DNA of 64,000 nucleotides from Clostridia bacterium (GTDB lineage Bacteria; Bacillota; Clostridia; Oscillospirales; Acutalibacteraceae): NCBI GenBank assembly GCA_017549285.1, contig JAFYVE010000030.1, positions 117,394 to 181,393 of the forward strand, read 5' to 3'. Shown piece by piece: positions 9,007 to 18,957 of this stretch (position 1 is its first letter; each line of letters starts with the position of its first letter). The notes under the pieces were generated by a model. It saw only the letters and a program-made list of their open reading frames with translations, ran no database searches and was not told where the DNA came from. The position numbers and the translations under genes were made by a program.

Positions 9007-9489
9007 TCATTCATCATCGGATAAAAGCTGCTGAAGTGCCGCCAGACGAGGATCAACGGGCTTTTTACAACCACATTCATTCTCGTTCAGGTCATTTCCG
9101 CAATAAGGACAAAGTCCTTTACAATCAGCTTTGCAAACAAATCTTGTTGGGAAAGAAAGATAAATATCTTCCATTACCAGTTCATCGAGATTCAATGAAA
9201 GATTTTCAACAACGATATAATCATCATTGTCTTCATCATTGAGCTGATCAATGAGAAAATGCTTAACGGGAACAGTAAGCTTTTTTCTGATGTCCTTTGC
9301 ACATAATGCACACTGTGTTGAAACAGTAAAAACTGCTTGAGCTGAAATTGAAACAATGCCTGTTGAATTTTTCACATAACCGCTAACTGACACGGGAGAA
9401 CTAATAATTTCATCCTCAGTATCAAATTCGTAGGAAAAATCCTGTTTTATGTCATCGTTTTCAAAAAATCGGCGCAGTTCTATAATCAT
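9007..9489 (-). CDS. DUF177/YceD-family protein
   Basis: This 160-residue protein belongs to the family paired with rpmF across bacteria and linked to 23S rRNA or large-subunit biogenesis. It carries CALC in the middle and a Cys-rich tail (CKADCKGLCPYCG, then ECGC) that could bind zinc. A TTG at 9495 lies only 3 bp after GGAGG, so the ATG at 9489 with a 9-bp gap is chosen. Confidence 0.9.
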   Translation of the reverse strand: MIIELRRFFENDDIKQDFSYEFDTEDEIISSPVSVSGYVKNSTGIVSISAQAVFTVSTQCALCAKDIRKKLTVPVKHFLIDQLNDEDNDDYIVVENLSLNLDELVMEDIYLSFPTRFVCKADCKGLCPYCGNDLNENECGCKKPVDPRLAALQQLLSDDE

Positions 9490-9521
9490 CTGCAAAGTCC
9501 TCCAAAATACGAACGGATAAT

Positions 9522-9550
9522 ATTATATATTCAAAATGTTGTTTTGTCAA
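9522..9550 (-). promoter_or_regulatory. Consensus SigA promoter of the DUF177-rpmF unit
   Basis: TTGACA, exactly 17 bp and TATAAT, a full consensus match 33 bp before the DUF177 start. It fits a highly expressed ribosomal protein unit. Confidence 0.9.
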
Positions 9551-9633
9551 TATGTTTTATGCAAAATAAATTATAATTTTACCGTTCTGATTTTATGAAA
9601 ATCTCCATACGGCAGACCGGATGCCGTTATGAA

Positions 9634-10050
9634 TTAAGCGAGTTCACAGAATTCCTTAACACTTGCGGGAATATTTTCTGTTTCTGTTGAAACAGTGAAT
9701 GTGAACTTAACATCTGTTTTTTCACTCAGAGCATTAACCTTTGAAAGGAATGCTGCGAGTTCGTCCATATCTCTTGAACCGATGCGGAGTGTAGCATCAA
9801 CAAGGATATCGGTTATATCGTGGTCGCCTGCGCAAAGACCTGCGAGAATACCATAGAATGCATCATAGCCTGAAACTGCGTAATCGTCAGTTGATACAAG
9901 TCTTACGTTAGTCTTTACATCATATCTGAGAGCATCTTTCTGCTCCACACAGATAACGTGACCTGCTGAAGCTGCTGCTGCATCTGCGATGAGAGCGATG
10001 AGCTTCTTGGTTTTTCCGCTGCCCTTTGTACCGGTAAGTAATGTAATCAT
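9634..10050 (-). CDS. Small P-loop NTPase-like protein of unknown function
   Basis: This 138-residue protein begins MITLLTGTKGSGKTKKL, a clear Walker A at residues 7-14. A Walker B-like ITDILVDATLRI lies near residues 78-90, then a helical tail. It is too short for a motor ATPase and no family is recognised with certainty. It starts 32 bp after pgi with an AAAGGAGA site and no terminator between them, so it is probably co-transcribed with pgi. About 140 bp separate it from the DUF177 promoter. Confidence 0.7.
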   Translation of the reverse strand: MITLLTGTKGSGKTKKLIALIADAAAASAGHVICVEQKDALRYDVKTNVRLVSTDDYAVSGYDAFYGILAGLCAGDHDITDILVDATLRIGSRDMDELAAFLSKVNALSEKTDVKFTFTVSTETENIPASVKEFCELA

Positions 10051-10082
10051 TTTGTTTGTCTCCTTTACATTTATAATAACGG

Positions 10083-11429
10083 TTAGCCATCAAGTCTTTT
10101 TGAAAGTTCAGCTGCCATAGCCTCATAACCGGGTTTGCCGAGAAGAGCAAACATGTTCTTCTTATAGCTTTCAACACCGGGCTGATTAAAGGGGTTAACG
10201 CCAAGCATATAACCCGATACAGCACAAGCTTTCTCCAAGAAATAGATAAGATAACCTAAATTATACTCATCCATTTTTTCAAGTTCAAGAACAACATTGG
10301 GAACTCCGCCGTCTGTATGAGCAAGAATTGTTCCCTGCATTGCCATTGAATTGACATAAGATAAAGTTTTGCCTGCCAGGAAGTTAAGTCCGTCGCTATC
10401 GTCGTCATCAGCTTCAATTACGATATCGCATTTAGGCTCTTTGAAAAGAACGACAGTTTCAAAAAGATTACGTCTTCCTTCCTGAACATATTGGCCAAGT
10501 GAATGAAGGTCTGTTGAATAAATTGCGGATGCAGGGAAAATACCCTTGTTATCCTTACCTTCACTTTCACCGAAAAGCTGTTTAAACCATTCATTCATCA
10601 TCGTGTAATCAGGTTCATAGCTTACCATCATTTCGATGTTCTTACCTTTACGGTGAAGAATATTTCTGATTGCAGCATATTTACTGCAGTCGTTTGTGAG
10701 CATATCAGGATTATCATATTCCTTCATAGCATCTGCAGCGCCGAGCATAAGAGCATCGATATCTATGCCTGCTGCTGCAATAGGAAGAAGACCGACAGCT
10801 GTAAGAACAGAATATCTGCCACCAACATCATCAGGTACAACAAATGTTTCAAAACCTTCTTTATCTGAAAGTTCTTTGAGTGTACCTTTTGCCTTGTCTG
10901 TTGTAGCAAAGATTCGTTTAGCAGCTTCTTCTTTACCGTATTTTTCGATAAGAAGATTCTTGAAAATTCTGAATGCAATTGCAGGTTCTGTTGTAGTACC
11001 TGATTTAGAAATAACATTTACAGAAAAATCACAAGTCTTGCATAATTCAATAATTTCTGAAATTTCAACAGGACTGAGTGAATTGCCGACAAAAACAATC
11101 TGAGGAGCATCATCAACCACAACATTGTAATTATCTGATTTACAGAATTCGATTGCAGCTCTTGCACCAAGATATGAACCACCGATGCCGATAACAACGA
11201 GAACATCTGAGTTGTTTCTGATTTTCTCTGCTGCAACTTTTATTCTTGCAAATTCCTCTTTGTCATAATCAACAGGAAGTGTGAGCCAACCGTGAAAATC
11301 ATTTCCCTGGGCTGTTGCCTTCTGTGAATACAATTTTTCGTAAGCAACCCTGACTTCATCTTTAACTGCTTCAAGTTCAGCAGCATTGACAAAATTATCA
11401 AGATACTTACAGTTAAGTTTAATCGCCAT
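10083..11429 (-). CDS. pgi: Glucose-6-phosphate isomerase
   Basis: This 448-residue enzyme interconverts glucose-6-phosphate and fructose-6-phosphate. It shows the SIS-type sugar-phosphate segments [13 protein letters not shown] and [12 protein letters not shown], then [14 protein letters not shown], the PGI signature. The open frame continues upstream to 11582, but that part is low-complexity and contains the promoter, so the ATG at 11429 with GGAGAGG is used. Length and motifs are those of the short Firmicute PGI type. Confidence 0.96.
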   Translation of the reverse strand: MAIKLNCKYLDNFVNAAELEAVKDEVRVAYEKLYSQKATAQGNDFHGWLTLPVDYDKEEFARIKVAAEKIRNNSDVLVVIGIGGSYLGARAAIEFCKSDNYNVVVDDAPQIVFVGNSLSPVEISEIIELCKTCDFSVNVISKSGTTTEPAIAFRIFKNLLIEKYGKEEAAKRIFATTDKAKGTLKELSDKEGFETFVVPDDVGGRYSVLTAVGLLPIAAAGIDIDALMLGAADAMKEYDNPDMLTNDCSKYAAIRNILHRKGKNIEMMVSYEPDYTMMNEWFKQLFGESEGKDNKGIFPASAIYSTDLHSLGQYVQEGRRNLFETVVLFKEPKCDIVIEADDDDSDGLNFLAGKTLSYVNSMAMQGTILAHTDGGVPNVVLELEKMDEYNLGYLIYFLEKACAVSGYMLGVNPFNQPGVESYKKNMFALLGKPGYEAMAAELSKRLDG

Positions 11430-11468
11430 TGTAAAAAACGCCTCTCCAAAAAAACAAATATTTTGTTT

Positions 11469-11497
11469 ATTATACAATGATTGAAAAGAATTTTCAA
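11469..11497 (-). promoter_or_regulatory. SigA promoter of pgi
   Basis: TTGAAA, 17 bp and TATAAT lie 40 bp upstream of the chosen pgi start. Their position rules out the longer reading frame as coding. Confidence 0.85.
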
Positions 11498-11529
11498 TAG
11501 AAATTTGTATAAAGTTTAAATTTTTTTTA

Positions 11530-12747
11530 TCACAATGAAGAAAGAATTTTATGCATAGCTGTGAAAAAAGTAAGTTTTTCAACAGCCTTTTCTGCTGTTA
11601 TATCACATTCCGAAAGAATTTTCTCACCTGATAATATCTGTATTACACCTACTTTCTGTCCCTGTGTTACAGGAGCAGAAATACCATCTTGTGTTATTAT
11701 ATTCACCTTTATTTTATCCGACTTTCCTTTGTTTATAAGCACAGAAGGAATTTCAGGATAAAGAACATTCACTTCATCTTTTACACCTAAATCAACAGAT
11801 ATTGTTTTAACAGAATCTGACGGAATAACAGGAACAAACAATTCATAATTGGCAAATCCCCAATCAAGCATATTCTGAGCTGAATTGAATCTGTCTTTAC
11901 TGTTTTCACTGCCCATTACAACGGCAATAAGTTCCATTCCGTTTCTTTCAGCTGTTGCAGCAACACAACATCCTGCTTTATCGGTTGTTCCTGTTTTAAG
12001 ACCTGTTATGCCGTCATAAAAACGGACAAGTTTATTTGTATTCACAAGCTGTGTTTCACCGTTCCTGAGTGAATCCATCCATATTGTTGTATACTCTTTG
12101 ATAAAGTCATATTTTATGAGCTCTCTTGACATCACGGCTATATCATATGCTGTTGTGAGGTGTGTATCAGTTGTATCATCTAACCCCGTACAGTTATCAA
12201 AATGAGTGTTTTTCATTCCGAGTTCTTTTGCTCGTTTATTCATAAGCTGATTAAAAGCAGTTTCACTTCCAGCAACATATTCGCCAAGAAGAGTACACGC
12301 ATCATTTGCGCTGTATACACATGTGGCTTTAAGAAGTTCGTGAACTGTCATTGTTTCTCCCGGTTCAAGCCATATCTGAGAACCACCCTTTGAAGATGCA
12401 TTATCAGAACAAGTAACTTTATCTTCAAGCGTTATTTTACCTGATTCCAAAGCTTCACAAACAAGAAGAATTGACATAATTTTTGTAACCGATGCAGGAA
12501 AAACTTTTTCATTCTCATTTTCAGAATAAAGAACCCTGCCTGTTGATTTTTCCATAAGGACAACAGATTTTGCAAATGTCATCAGTTCTGCATCAACAGC
12601 CACAGAACAATCAACACCATTATAATCTAAAGATTCATCAAATGTAATGTTATTTTCAACATCAGTAACAGCCAGATTTAATCCGTTTGCCGTAACAGAA
12701 GTAAACAGAATTAATATGCATAATATTATCACACTAATTTTTTTCAT
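11530..12747 (-). CDS. dacF: D-alanyl-D-alanine carboxypeptidase (S11, DacF/PBP5 type)
   Basis: This 405-residue exported penicillin-binding protein trims the terminal D-Ala of peptidoglycan stems. A signal peptide covers residues 1-20. The three active-site motifs are SVTK (Ser86, Lys89), YSAND (SxN) near residue 143 and GLKTGTT near residue 250. The C-terminal PBP5-like domain follows; the last 25 residues end in [12 protein letters not shown], shorter than a typical amphipathic anchor. The symbol follows the family; dacB or dacA cannot be excluded. It runs in the same direction as pgi but pgi has its own promoter. Confidence 0.9.
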   Translation of the reverse strand: MKKISVIILCILILFTSVTANGLNLAVTDVENNITFDESLDYNGVDCSVAVDAELMTFAKSVVLMEKSTGRVLYSENENEKVFPASVTKIMSILLVCEALESGKITLEDKVTCSDNASSKGGSQIWLEPGETMTVHELLKATCVYSANDACTLLGEYVAGSETAFNQLMNKRAKELGMKNTHFDNCTGLDDTTDTHLTTAYDIAVMSRELIKYDFIKEYTTIWMDSLRNGETQLVNTNKLVRFYDGITGLKTGTTDKAGCCVAATAERNGMELIAVVMGSENSKDRFNSAQNMLDWGFANYELFVPVIPSDSVKTISVDLGVKDEVNVLYPEIPSVLINKGKSDKIKVNIITQDGISAPVTQGQKVGVIQILSGEKILSECDITAEKAVEKLTFFTAMHKILSSL

Positions 12748-12813
12748 TATTACAACGCCTCTTTTATTATATAAATTGTAATATATTTTATGAATTCACA
12801 ATTGATTATATGC

Positions 12814-12842
12814 TTGATTTACACCCTGTTATATAGTATAAT
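12814..12842 (+). promoter_or_regulatory. SigA promoter of mtaB
   Basis: TTGATT, 17 bp and TATAAT end 19 bp before the chosen mtaB start. The site lies inside the longer open frame, supporting the internal ATG at 12862. Confidence 0.85.
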
Positions 12843-12861
12843 ACTTATCGGATGTGATTTA

Positions 12862-14148
12862 ATGAAAGCTGCTATTTTTACATTAGGATGCAAAGTTAAT
12901 CAGTATGAATCTCAGGAAATGACCGAAATGCTGACAAATAACGGTTATCTTGTTGTTGATTCAAAAGAAATTGCTGATATTTATATAGTAAACTCGTGTA
13001 CCGTTACTGCTGAAAGCAACAGAAAAACAAGACAAGCAGTAAGACATTTCAAGTCTAAGAATCCCGATGCTGTTGTTGTTATGACAGGTTGTGTGCCTCA
13101 GGCTTTTCCTGAGGAAGCACTTGCCGTTAAGGAAACTGATATTTTCCTCGGCAACAAAAATAACAGCCATCTTATTTCTGCTCTCAATAAATGGTTCGAA
13201 GAAAAAAAATCAATAAATGATATAACGATGCACAAAAATGATAACAGCTATACAGGCGGTATCATTACAAATTTTGAAGGTCATACAAGAGCGTTTATAA
13301 AAATTCAGGACGGATGCAACCGTTTCTGTTCTTATTGTGCAATTCCTTATGCAAGAGGAAGATCTCGCTCAAAACCAATTGCTGATATAAAAACAGAACT
13401 CAAAAATCTTGCTGAAAACGGATTTAAAGAAGTTGTATTTGTCGGCATCAATCTTTCTGCATACGGCAGAGATATCGGTCTTTCACTCACAGATGCAGTA
13501 ATGACAGCGCAGAACACAGACGGCATTGAAAGAATCAGACTCGGTTCACTCGAACCCGACCATATTTCTGACGAAATGATTGATACTTTTGCAGCATGCG
13601 ATAAGTTCTGTCCTCAGTTTCACATTTCACTACAGAGCGGTTGTGATTCCGTTCTCAAAAGAATGAACAGACATTATGATTCTGCATATTACAGACATCT
13701 TGTAAAGAAACTGCGCGATTCATTCAATGACACATCAATCACAACCGATATTATTGCAGGTTTCCCCGGTGAAACAGATGAAGAATTTGAAGATACGTTG
13801 AATTTCGTAAAAGAAATTTGTTTTGATAAAGTTCACGTTTTCCCATATTCACTCCGTGAAGGCACGAAAGCTGCAAAAATGCATGGACATCTTCAGAATG
13901 CGATTAAAAACGAACGAGCAAACAGACTATCAACTGTTTGTGAAGAAATCAGAAGTATAAATTTCGGTTCAATGAAAAACAAAACGGTTTCCGTTCTTTT
14001 TGAAATGCCTAAAGATGGCTATAACTGCGGATATACAAAGAATTACACCCCCATAAAAGTAAAATCAGAGGAAAATCTTTCAGGCAAAATCAGAGATGTT
14101 TTAATCACGGAAACACATGATGATTTCTGCATCGGTGAAATAATCTGA
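12862..14148 (+). CDS. mtaB: tRNA t6A37 methylthiotransferase MtaB
   Basis: This 428-residue radical-SAM enzyme converts t6A to ms2t6A at tRNA position 37. The N-terminal UPF0004 domain holds cluster cysteines in LGCKVNQYES, NSCTVTAES and TGCVPQ. The radical-SAM motif is CNRFCSYC, followed by AIPYARGRSRS, the MtaB-type continuation. A short TRAM-like C-terminal part ends the protein. The longer frame from 12790 would cover the promoter and encode a hydrophobic stretch unlike the family, so it is not used. Confidence 0.95.
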   Translation: MKAAIFTLGCKVNQYESQEMTEMLTNNGYLVVDSKEIADIYIVNSCTVTAESNRKTRQAVRHFKSKNPDAVVVMTGCVPQAFPEEALAVKETDIFLGNKNNSHLISALNKWFEEKKSINDITMHKNDNSYTGGIITNFEGHTRAFIKIQDGCNRFCSYCAIPYARGRSRSKPIADIKTELKNLAENGFKEVVFVGINLSAYGRDIGLSLTDAVMTAQNTDGIERIRLGSLEPDHISDEMIDTFAACDKFCPQFHISLQSGCDSVLKRMNRHYDSAYYRHLVKKLRDSFNDTSITTDIIAGFPGETDEEFEDTLNFVKEICFDKVHVFPYSLREGTKAAKMHGHLQNAIKNERANRLSTVCEEIRSINFGSMKNKTVSVLFEMPKDGYNCGYTKNYTPIKVKSEENLSGKIRDVLITETHDDFCIGEII

Positions 14149-14189
14149 TTTCTTTATAAAATCTTTATAAATTTATTACCTTGTATTAT

Positions 14190-14222
14190 AAAGACCGTGA
14201 TATCATATAATCACGGTCTTTT
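14190..14222. terminator. Terminator after mtaB
   Basis: AAGACCGTGAT pairs with ATCACGGTCTT, followed by a T-run, 41 bp after the mtaB stop. Confidence 0.9.
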
Positions 14223-14245
14223 AATTCTTATCGGAGATGATAACT

Positions 14246-14935
14246 ATGTATCGTGTACTTGTATGTGACGATGATGAAGCAATTCTTGAATCAATTGCAA
14301 TTTTCCTAAAAAATGAAGGTTATGAGGTTCTTACTGCAAAAGACGGAATCAATGCACTTGAAGTCATAAATGAAAATGAAATTCATTGTATGGTTCTTGA
14401 CATAATGATGCCTCGTCTTGACGGACTTAAGACAACACTCAGAATCAGAGAAAAATACAATTTCCCTATTATTCTTCTTTCTGCAAAAAGTGAAGATACG
14501 GATAAGATAACAGGGCTCGGATTCGGTGCTGACGATTACGTAACAAAACCGTTCAATCCGCTTGAACTTGTTGCGCGTGTAAAATCACAGTTAAGACGTT
14601 ACAGCACCTTAGGAAGTATGCAGAAAACACAGAATGCAATAATAACGGGCGGACTGTCACTCAACAAAGACAGCAAGGAAGTAACAGTTGACGGTGAACC
14701 CGTAAAACTCACAGCAAGAGAATATAATATTCTCGAATATCTTATGGACAATATGGGAAGAGTCCTCTCAAGCTCACAGATTTATGAAGCAGTATGGAAT
14801 GAACCCGCATTTCATACAGAAAAAACAGTAACGGTACACATCAGAAACATAAGAGAAAAGATCGAAATCAATCCTAAAGAACCAAAATATTTAAAGGTGG
14901 TGTGGGGACTTGGATACAAGGTCGACAAAATTTAA
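14246..14935 (+). CDS. OmpR/PhoB-family response regulator
   Basis: This 229-residue protein has a receiver domain with the acidic pair in VLVCDDDEA, the phosphoacceptor Asp in VLDIMMPRLDG, the Thr/Ser position in ILLSAKS and the Lys in YVTKPFNP. All are intact, unlike Spo0A in this window. A winged-helix DNA-binding domain (VKLTAREYNILEYL to VWGLGYKV) follows. An ATG at 14237 merges with GGAG, so the ATG at 14246 is used. It overlaps the kinase gene by 26 bp. Confidence 0.95.
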   Translation: MYRVLVCDDDEAILESIAIFLKNEGYEVLTAKDGINALEVINENEIHCMVLDIMMPRLDGLKTTLRIREKYNFPIILLSAKSEDTDKITGLGFGADDYVTKPFNPLELVARVKSQLRRYSTLGSMQKTQNAIITGGLSLNKDSKEVTVDGEPVKLTAREYNILEYLMDNMGRVLSSSQIYEAVWNEPAFHTEKTVTVHIRNIREKIEINPKEPKYLKVVWGLGYKVDKI

Positions 14936-17528
14936 GTATTCTTTTTTCACAAAAGGCTTATGCCTTATTCTTTCGGCACTTCTGTTTTTCAGTTTTGTAT
15001 TTTTCGGAATAAAAACTGTTGAAGGATGCATGGTTTACGGTTTTGAGGAATACCTCAGCGGTGATATCAGACCTTTTTATCAGTCATACGGTTTTGAAAC
15101 ACAGCTTAATTCCGATTTATACTATATAAATGAACTGAAATACAGAAATCAGAGTGATGTTGCAATAGCTTTTGAAAAAAACAAAGAAACAATAATCAAT
15201 GAAGCTGTAAATTATTATCTGACTGAAAAAGCAGCAATTATTCACGATGAGCTTCTTTATGCTGTTGAGAATTATGACGATTCATATTTTTATTTTGAAT
15301 ATACAGCTGATGCTGTTGATATTCCTGAAGATGCAACAATAACAATAAATCAGGAATCAACAACTTCTCCGCCCTCTGTTATCGACAATTCTGAAATCTT
15401 AACTGACAAAAACGGTGAAAGAATTCCACGAAACATAGAAGCAGCAAAAAAAATTCTTAAGAATTATAAAGGACTTGAACTTCTCCCCTATGCAGCTCTT
15501 GTAAGAGAATCAGCATTTACAGAAACTGAATTCATTTATGACACAATACTATCTGTTAATCCTGATTATGATATAGGTATTAATTTATATAACAATAACG
15601 GTTATGATATGGATGAAACGGAAATAAGAAAACATTTCCTTTCAATTTATGAATCACACAAGGAAAATGCATCATCATCTGCCGAAACTATATATTACAA
15701 TGCTGTTGACAGACTTTCGCATATTAAATCATTGAAATACTTTATGGCAGATAATAAAGGTAACATTGAAACTAATGAAGAACGGGCTGTAACAGAAGAA
15801 GAATTCAGAAATAATGCCAAAAGCTTTCCGATTTATCTGTTTTCGGACGGAAGCGGAGAATCACTTTCAGACCTTTCAATTCACATGCAGAATGAACTGA
15901 GGACGAAGTTTGCTGATTCAGAAAACATTAAAGTTCTGATTTATCTTGACACAGGCATAATGACAGAAGGAAACGATACCTATTCATATCTTTTCCATTC
16001 ATACAATAATATGCTTACATCCGATGCGTCAACAGATATTACAATTGCTTTAATTTCACTTATATTATCATTCATTCTTCTTTTTGTATTCCTTTGTCTG
16101 TGCGGACACAAAAAGAATGATGATGACAGACAGACTGCTCTTATAGACAAACTTCCGACAGATATTCATTTCATTTTATCGATAGGTATTGTTGCAGGAC
16201 TTACAATTCTCGGCGGATGGCTCGGAATCGAATTAATTGAAAGCACAACAACAATGTATTTAAAGATTATACAGATGTATACACCTTTCATTGTTGCAAG
16301 TATATTTACAATCAGTTATCTTGTATTTACAGAATGGCTTTCATCAACCGTCAGAATTAAGAAAGCCGGTCAGAAATTCTTTGCAAAAATGCTCATTTCA
16401 AAAGTAATTTTTGCTATAGTAAAAATTTGCAGGAAAATTTGGTATTCAATAAAAGTCTTCATTAAGTCATTCAGTTATAAACCAAAAAAGATGCAGCGTA
16501 CAGTAATTCTTATTGCATCAGGTTATGTACTCGGCAACTTAATTATATTATCCGGTGCACAGTTATTATCTTTCGTATTATACGGTGGAATTGGAGCCTT
16601 TATAGGCATATTGGTCTGTGTTGCATATAACTGCATATGTGTATATTTCATGCTTGAATACCTTAAAAAGCTCGATTTGATTATTGATGCGTCATCAAGA
16701 CACGAATCAGTTAATTTCGGAAGTGCAAATGTACCTGAATCACTCAAAATTCTTGCATCAAACCTTACAAACACAAATGAGGCACTTGAAAAAGCAATTG
16801 AGAAAGCTGTCCGTAATGAACAGATGAAAACTGAGCTTATTACAAATGTATCTCACGACCTGAAAACTCCTCTTACATCACTTATTTCATATTCAGATCT
16901 GCTTTCAAAGTGCGAAATAACAGATAAAAATGCCGTTAAATACATTTCTGTCATAAATAATCAGTCAATCAAACTTAAACGACTTATTGAAGACCTGATT
17001 GAAGCTTCAAAAGTTTCAACAGGAAATGTAACAATCAATAAATCAAAACTGAATCTTTCTGAACTGACAATGCAGGTTATAGCTGAATTTGCCCCTGAAA
17101 TGGAGAAAAACGGAAATGAAATAAGATTTTCAGAGCCAGAAACTCAACCAACAGTAATGGCTGACGGAGCAAAGACATACAGAATTCTTGCAAATCTTCT
17201 CAGTAATGCAAAGAAATATTCAATGCCCGACACAAGAGTTTATATTTCTGTTTATACAGACAATATTAACAGCTATTTTGAAATCAAGAATATTTCATCA
17301 GAACCTCTGAACATAAGACCAGAAGAACTGACAGAACGATTTGTCCGTGGTGATAAATCACGTTCAAGAGAAGGTAACGGTCTCGGACTTTCAATTGCAA
17401 AAGATCTTTGTGAATTACAGGGTGGTGAAATTCATCTTCATATTGACGGTGATTTATTCAAAGCAGTTGTAAGACTTCCCTCTGCAGGACCGATTTCAAT
17501 AAATGATTTATCGGAAGAAACAGAATAA
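14910..17528 (+). CDS. Large polytopic sensor histidine kinase
   Basis: This 872-residue kinase is the partner of the regulator it overlaps. TM1 spans about residues 12-36. A roughly 335-residue external domain of no recognised family follows. Further helices lie near 375-398, 420-442, 450-475 and 530-578. HisKA carries NVSHDLKTPLTSL with His near 649. The ATPase domain shows NLLSNAKKYS (N box) near 763 and GNGLGLSIAKDL (G box) near 823. The start is a TTG with AAAGGTGG 9 bp upstream. The signal is unknown. Confidence 0.92.
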   Translation: MDTRSTKFKYSFFTKGLCLILSALLFFSFVFFGIKTVEGCMVYGFEEYLSGDIRPFYQSYGFETQLNSDLYYINELKYRNQSDVAIAFEKNKETIINEAVNYYLTEKAAIIHDELLYAVENYDDSYFYFEYTADAVDIPEDATITINQESTTSPPSVIDNSEILTDKNGERIPRNIEAAKKILKNYKGLELLPYAALVRESAFTETEFIYDTILSVNPDYDIGINLYNNNGYDMDETEIRKHFLSIYESHKENASSSAETIYYNAVDRLSHIKSLKYFMADNKGNIETNEERAVTEEEFRNNAKSFPIYLFSDGSGESLSDLSIHMQNELRTKFADSENIKVLIYLDTGIMTEGNDTYSYLFHSYNNMLTSDASTDITIALISLILSFILLFVFLCLCGHKKNDDDRQTALIDKLPTDIHFILSIGIVAGLTILGGWLGIELIESTTTMYLKIIQMYTPFIVASIFTISYLVFTEWLSSTVRIKKAGQKFFAKMLISKVIFAIVKICRKIWYSIKVFIKSFSYKPKKMQRTVILIASGYVLGNLIILSGAQLLSFVLYGGIGAFIGILVCVAYNCICVYFMLEYLKKLDLIIDASSRHESVNFGSANVPESLKILASNLTNTNEALEKAIEKAVRNEQMKTELITNVSHDLKTPLTSLISYSDLLSKCEITDKNAVKYISVINNQSIKLKRLIEDLIEASKVSTGNVTINKSKLNLSELTMQVIAEFAPEMEKNGNEIRFSEPETQPTVMADGAKTYRILANLLSNAKKYSMPDTRVYISVYTDNINSYFEIKNISSEPLNIRPEELTERFVRGDKSRSREGNGLGLSIAKDLCELQGGEIHLHIDGDLFKAVVRLPSAGPISINDLSEETE

Positions 17529-17535
17529 CCATAAA

Positions 17536-17567
17536 AAAAGACCGATGAAACGAATCATCGGTCTTTT
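17536..17567. terminator. Bidirectional terminator between the kinase gene and murC
   Basis: AAGACCGATGA pairs with TCATCGGTCTT, with A-runs and T-runs on both sides, between convergent genes. Confidence 0.9.
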
Positions 17568-17570
17568 GCT

Positions 17571-18941
17571 TTATGAAAGCTTTTCAATAATTATTTTTGC
17601 AATTTTATAAACATCACCGCAACCGAGCGTAATAATCAAATCGCCCTCTTCGGCAATTTCAATTGCTCTATCGGCAACCTCTTCAAAAGTGGAATACCAT
17701 TCACTTCCGGGGATTTTATCGGCAAGATCTTTGGTGTAGATGTTATATGTGTTCTTTTCTCTTGAACCCATAATCTCGGTCATAATGACTCTGTCGGGGA
17801 TTTTAAGAACTTCTGCAAAATCATCAAGAAGCATTGCTGTTCTTGAGAAGGTAAACGGCTGATGAATAGCTATAACTTTTTTATAATTCATCTTCATTGC
17901 GGCTTCAAGAGTAACTTTGAGCTCTGCAGGATGATGTGCATAGTCATCAACAATTTCAATACCGTTGATTTTTGCAAGTTTTTCAAAACGTCTTCCTGCA
18001 CCTGTAAAGTCTGTAAGAAGTTCAATGGCAGTTTTTACATCCACATCCGAATAAACGGCACAAGCAACAGCACAGAGTGAATTATAGACATTATGGTCAC
18101 CGGGAACTGAAAGAACAGCTCTTCCCTGCTTTTCACCCTTGTAATAAACATCAAATTCAGGGAAAGCACCGTTATTGAGAATAATATCATCTGCATACCA
18201 GTCATTATTCTTATCTTTACCGAAAGAAATAAAGTTTTTATCAGAGAGTCTGCCGATAACATCAAGAGTTTCTTTATCGTCACCGTTATAAATAACAGTT
18301 TCAGACATATCTGCAAACTCAAAGAAAGACTTTTTGAGATTATCCATTGTTTTGAAATAATCCATATGGTCTTCGTCTATATTGAGAATAACACTGCAGG
18401 CAGGTGAAAGCTCAAGGAATGTATTTGAAAACTCACAGGCCTCACAGACAAAAAGATCTGATTCCCCTGTAATACCGTTTGTTCCTGTCATAGGAAGTTT
18501 GCCGCCGATAACGGCAGACGGGTCTGCACCTGCATTTATAAGCACCTGAGTGAGCATTGATGTGGTGGTAGTTTTGCCGTGAGTACCGCTGATACCGATA
18601 CAGTTACCGAATTTTCTTGATACAGCACCAAGAAGCTTAGAGCGTTCAAAAGTGGGTATACCGCTTTTTTTTGCAGCAATAAGCTCAGGATTATCAGCCA
18701 TAATTGCGGCTGTATATATTATCATCTCAGAACCTTCAATATTTTCGGCACACTGTCCCAATTTAACATCAATTCCAAGATTTCTTATTCTTTTGAGAGT
18801 ATCTGTTTCATTGTTATCGGAGCCTGAAAGAATATATCCTTTTGAATGCAGAATTTCTGCAAGAGGACACATTCCTGATCCACCGATTCCGATAAAATGA
18901 ACCCGTTTTACTTCGTCAAGATATTTATCTGCTTCAAACAA
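17571..18941 (-). CDS. murC: UDP-N-acetylmuramate-L-alanine ligase
   Basis: This 456-residue Mur ligase adds L-Ala to UDP-MurNAc. It has the MurC N-terminal Rossmann motif VHFIGIGGSGMCPLAEIL, ATP loop GISGTHGKTTTTSM, CEACEFSNTFL and NIDEDHMDYF in the central domain, and DDYAHHP in the C-terminal domain. The start is TTG at 18941 with GGAG 10 bp upstream; the ATG inside GGAGATG runs into a stop after five codons. The PHP phosphatase gene lies 16 bp upstream, so they are probably co-transcribed. Confidence 0.96.
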   Translation of the reverse strand: MFEADKYLDEVKRVHFIGIGGSGMCPLAEILHSKGYILSGSDNNETDTLKRIRNLGIDVKLGQCAENIEGSEMIIYTAAIMADNPELIAAKKSGIPTFERSKLLGAVSRKFGNCIGISGTHGKTTTTSMLTQVLINAGADPSAVIGGKLPMTGTNGITGESDLFVCEACEFSNTFLELSPACSVILNIDEDHMDYFKTMDNLKKSFFEFADMSETVIYNGDDKETLDVIGRLSDKNFISFGKDKNNDWYADDIILNNGAFPEFDVYYKGEKQGRAVLSVPGDHNVYNSLCAVACAVYSDVDVKTAIELLTDFTGAGRRFEKLAKINGIEIVDDYAHHPAELKVTLEAAMKMNYKKVIAIHQPFTFSRTAMLLDDFAEVLKIPDRVIMTEIMGSREKNTYNIYTKDLADKIPGSEWYSTFEEVADRAIEIAEEGDLIITLGCGDVYKIAKIIIEKLS

Positions 18942-18957
18942 AGTTTGTCATCTCCGT

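Noticed and set aside
11430-11582. N-terminal extension of Pgi
   Set aside because: The stretch contains a good promoter, reads as low-complexity sequence and is absent from the family.
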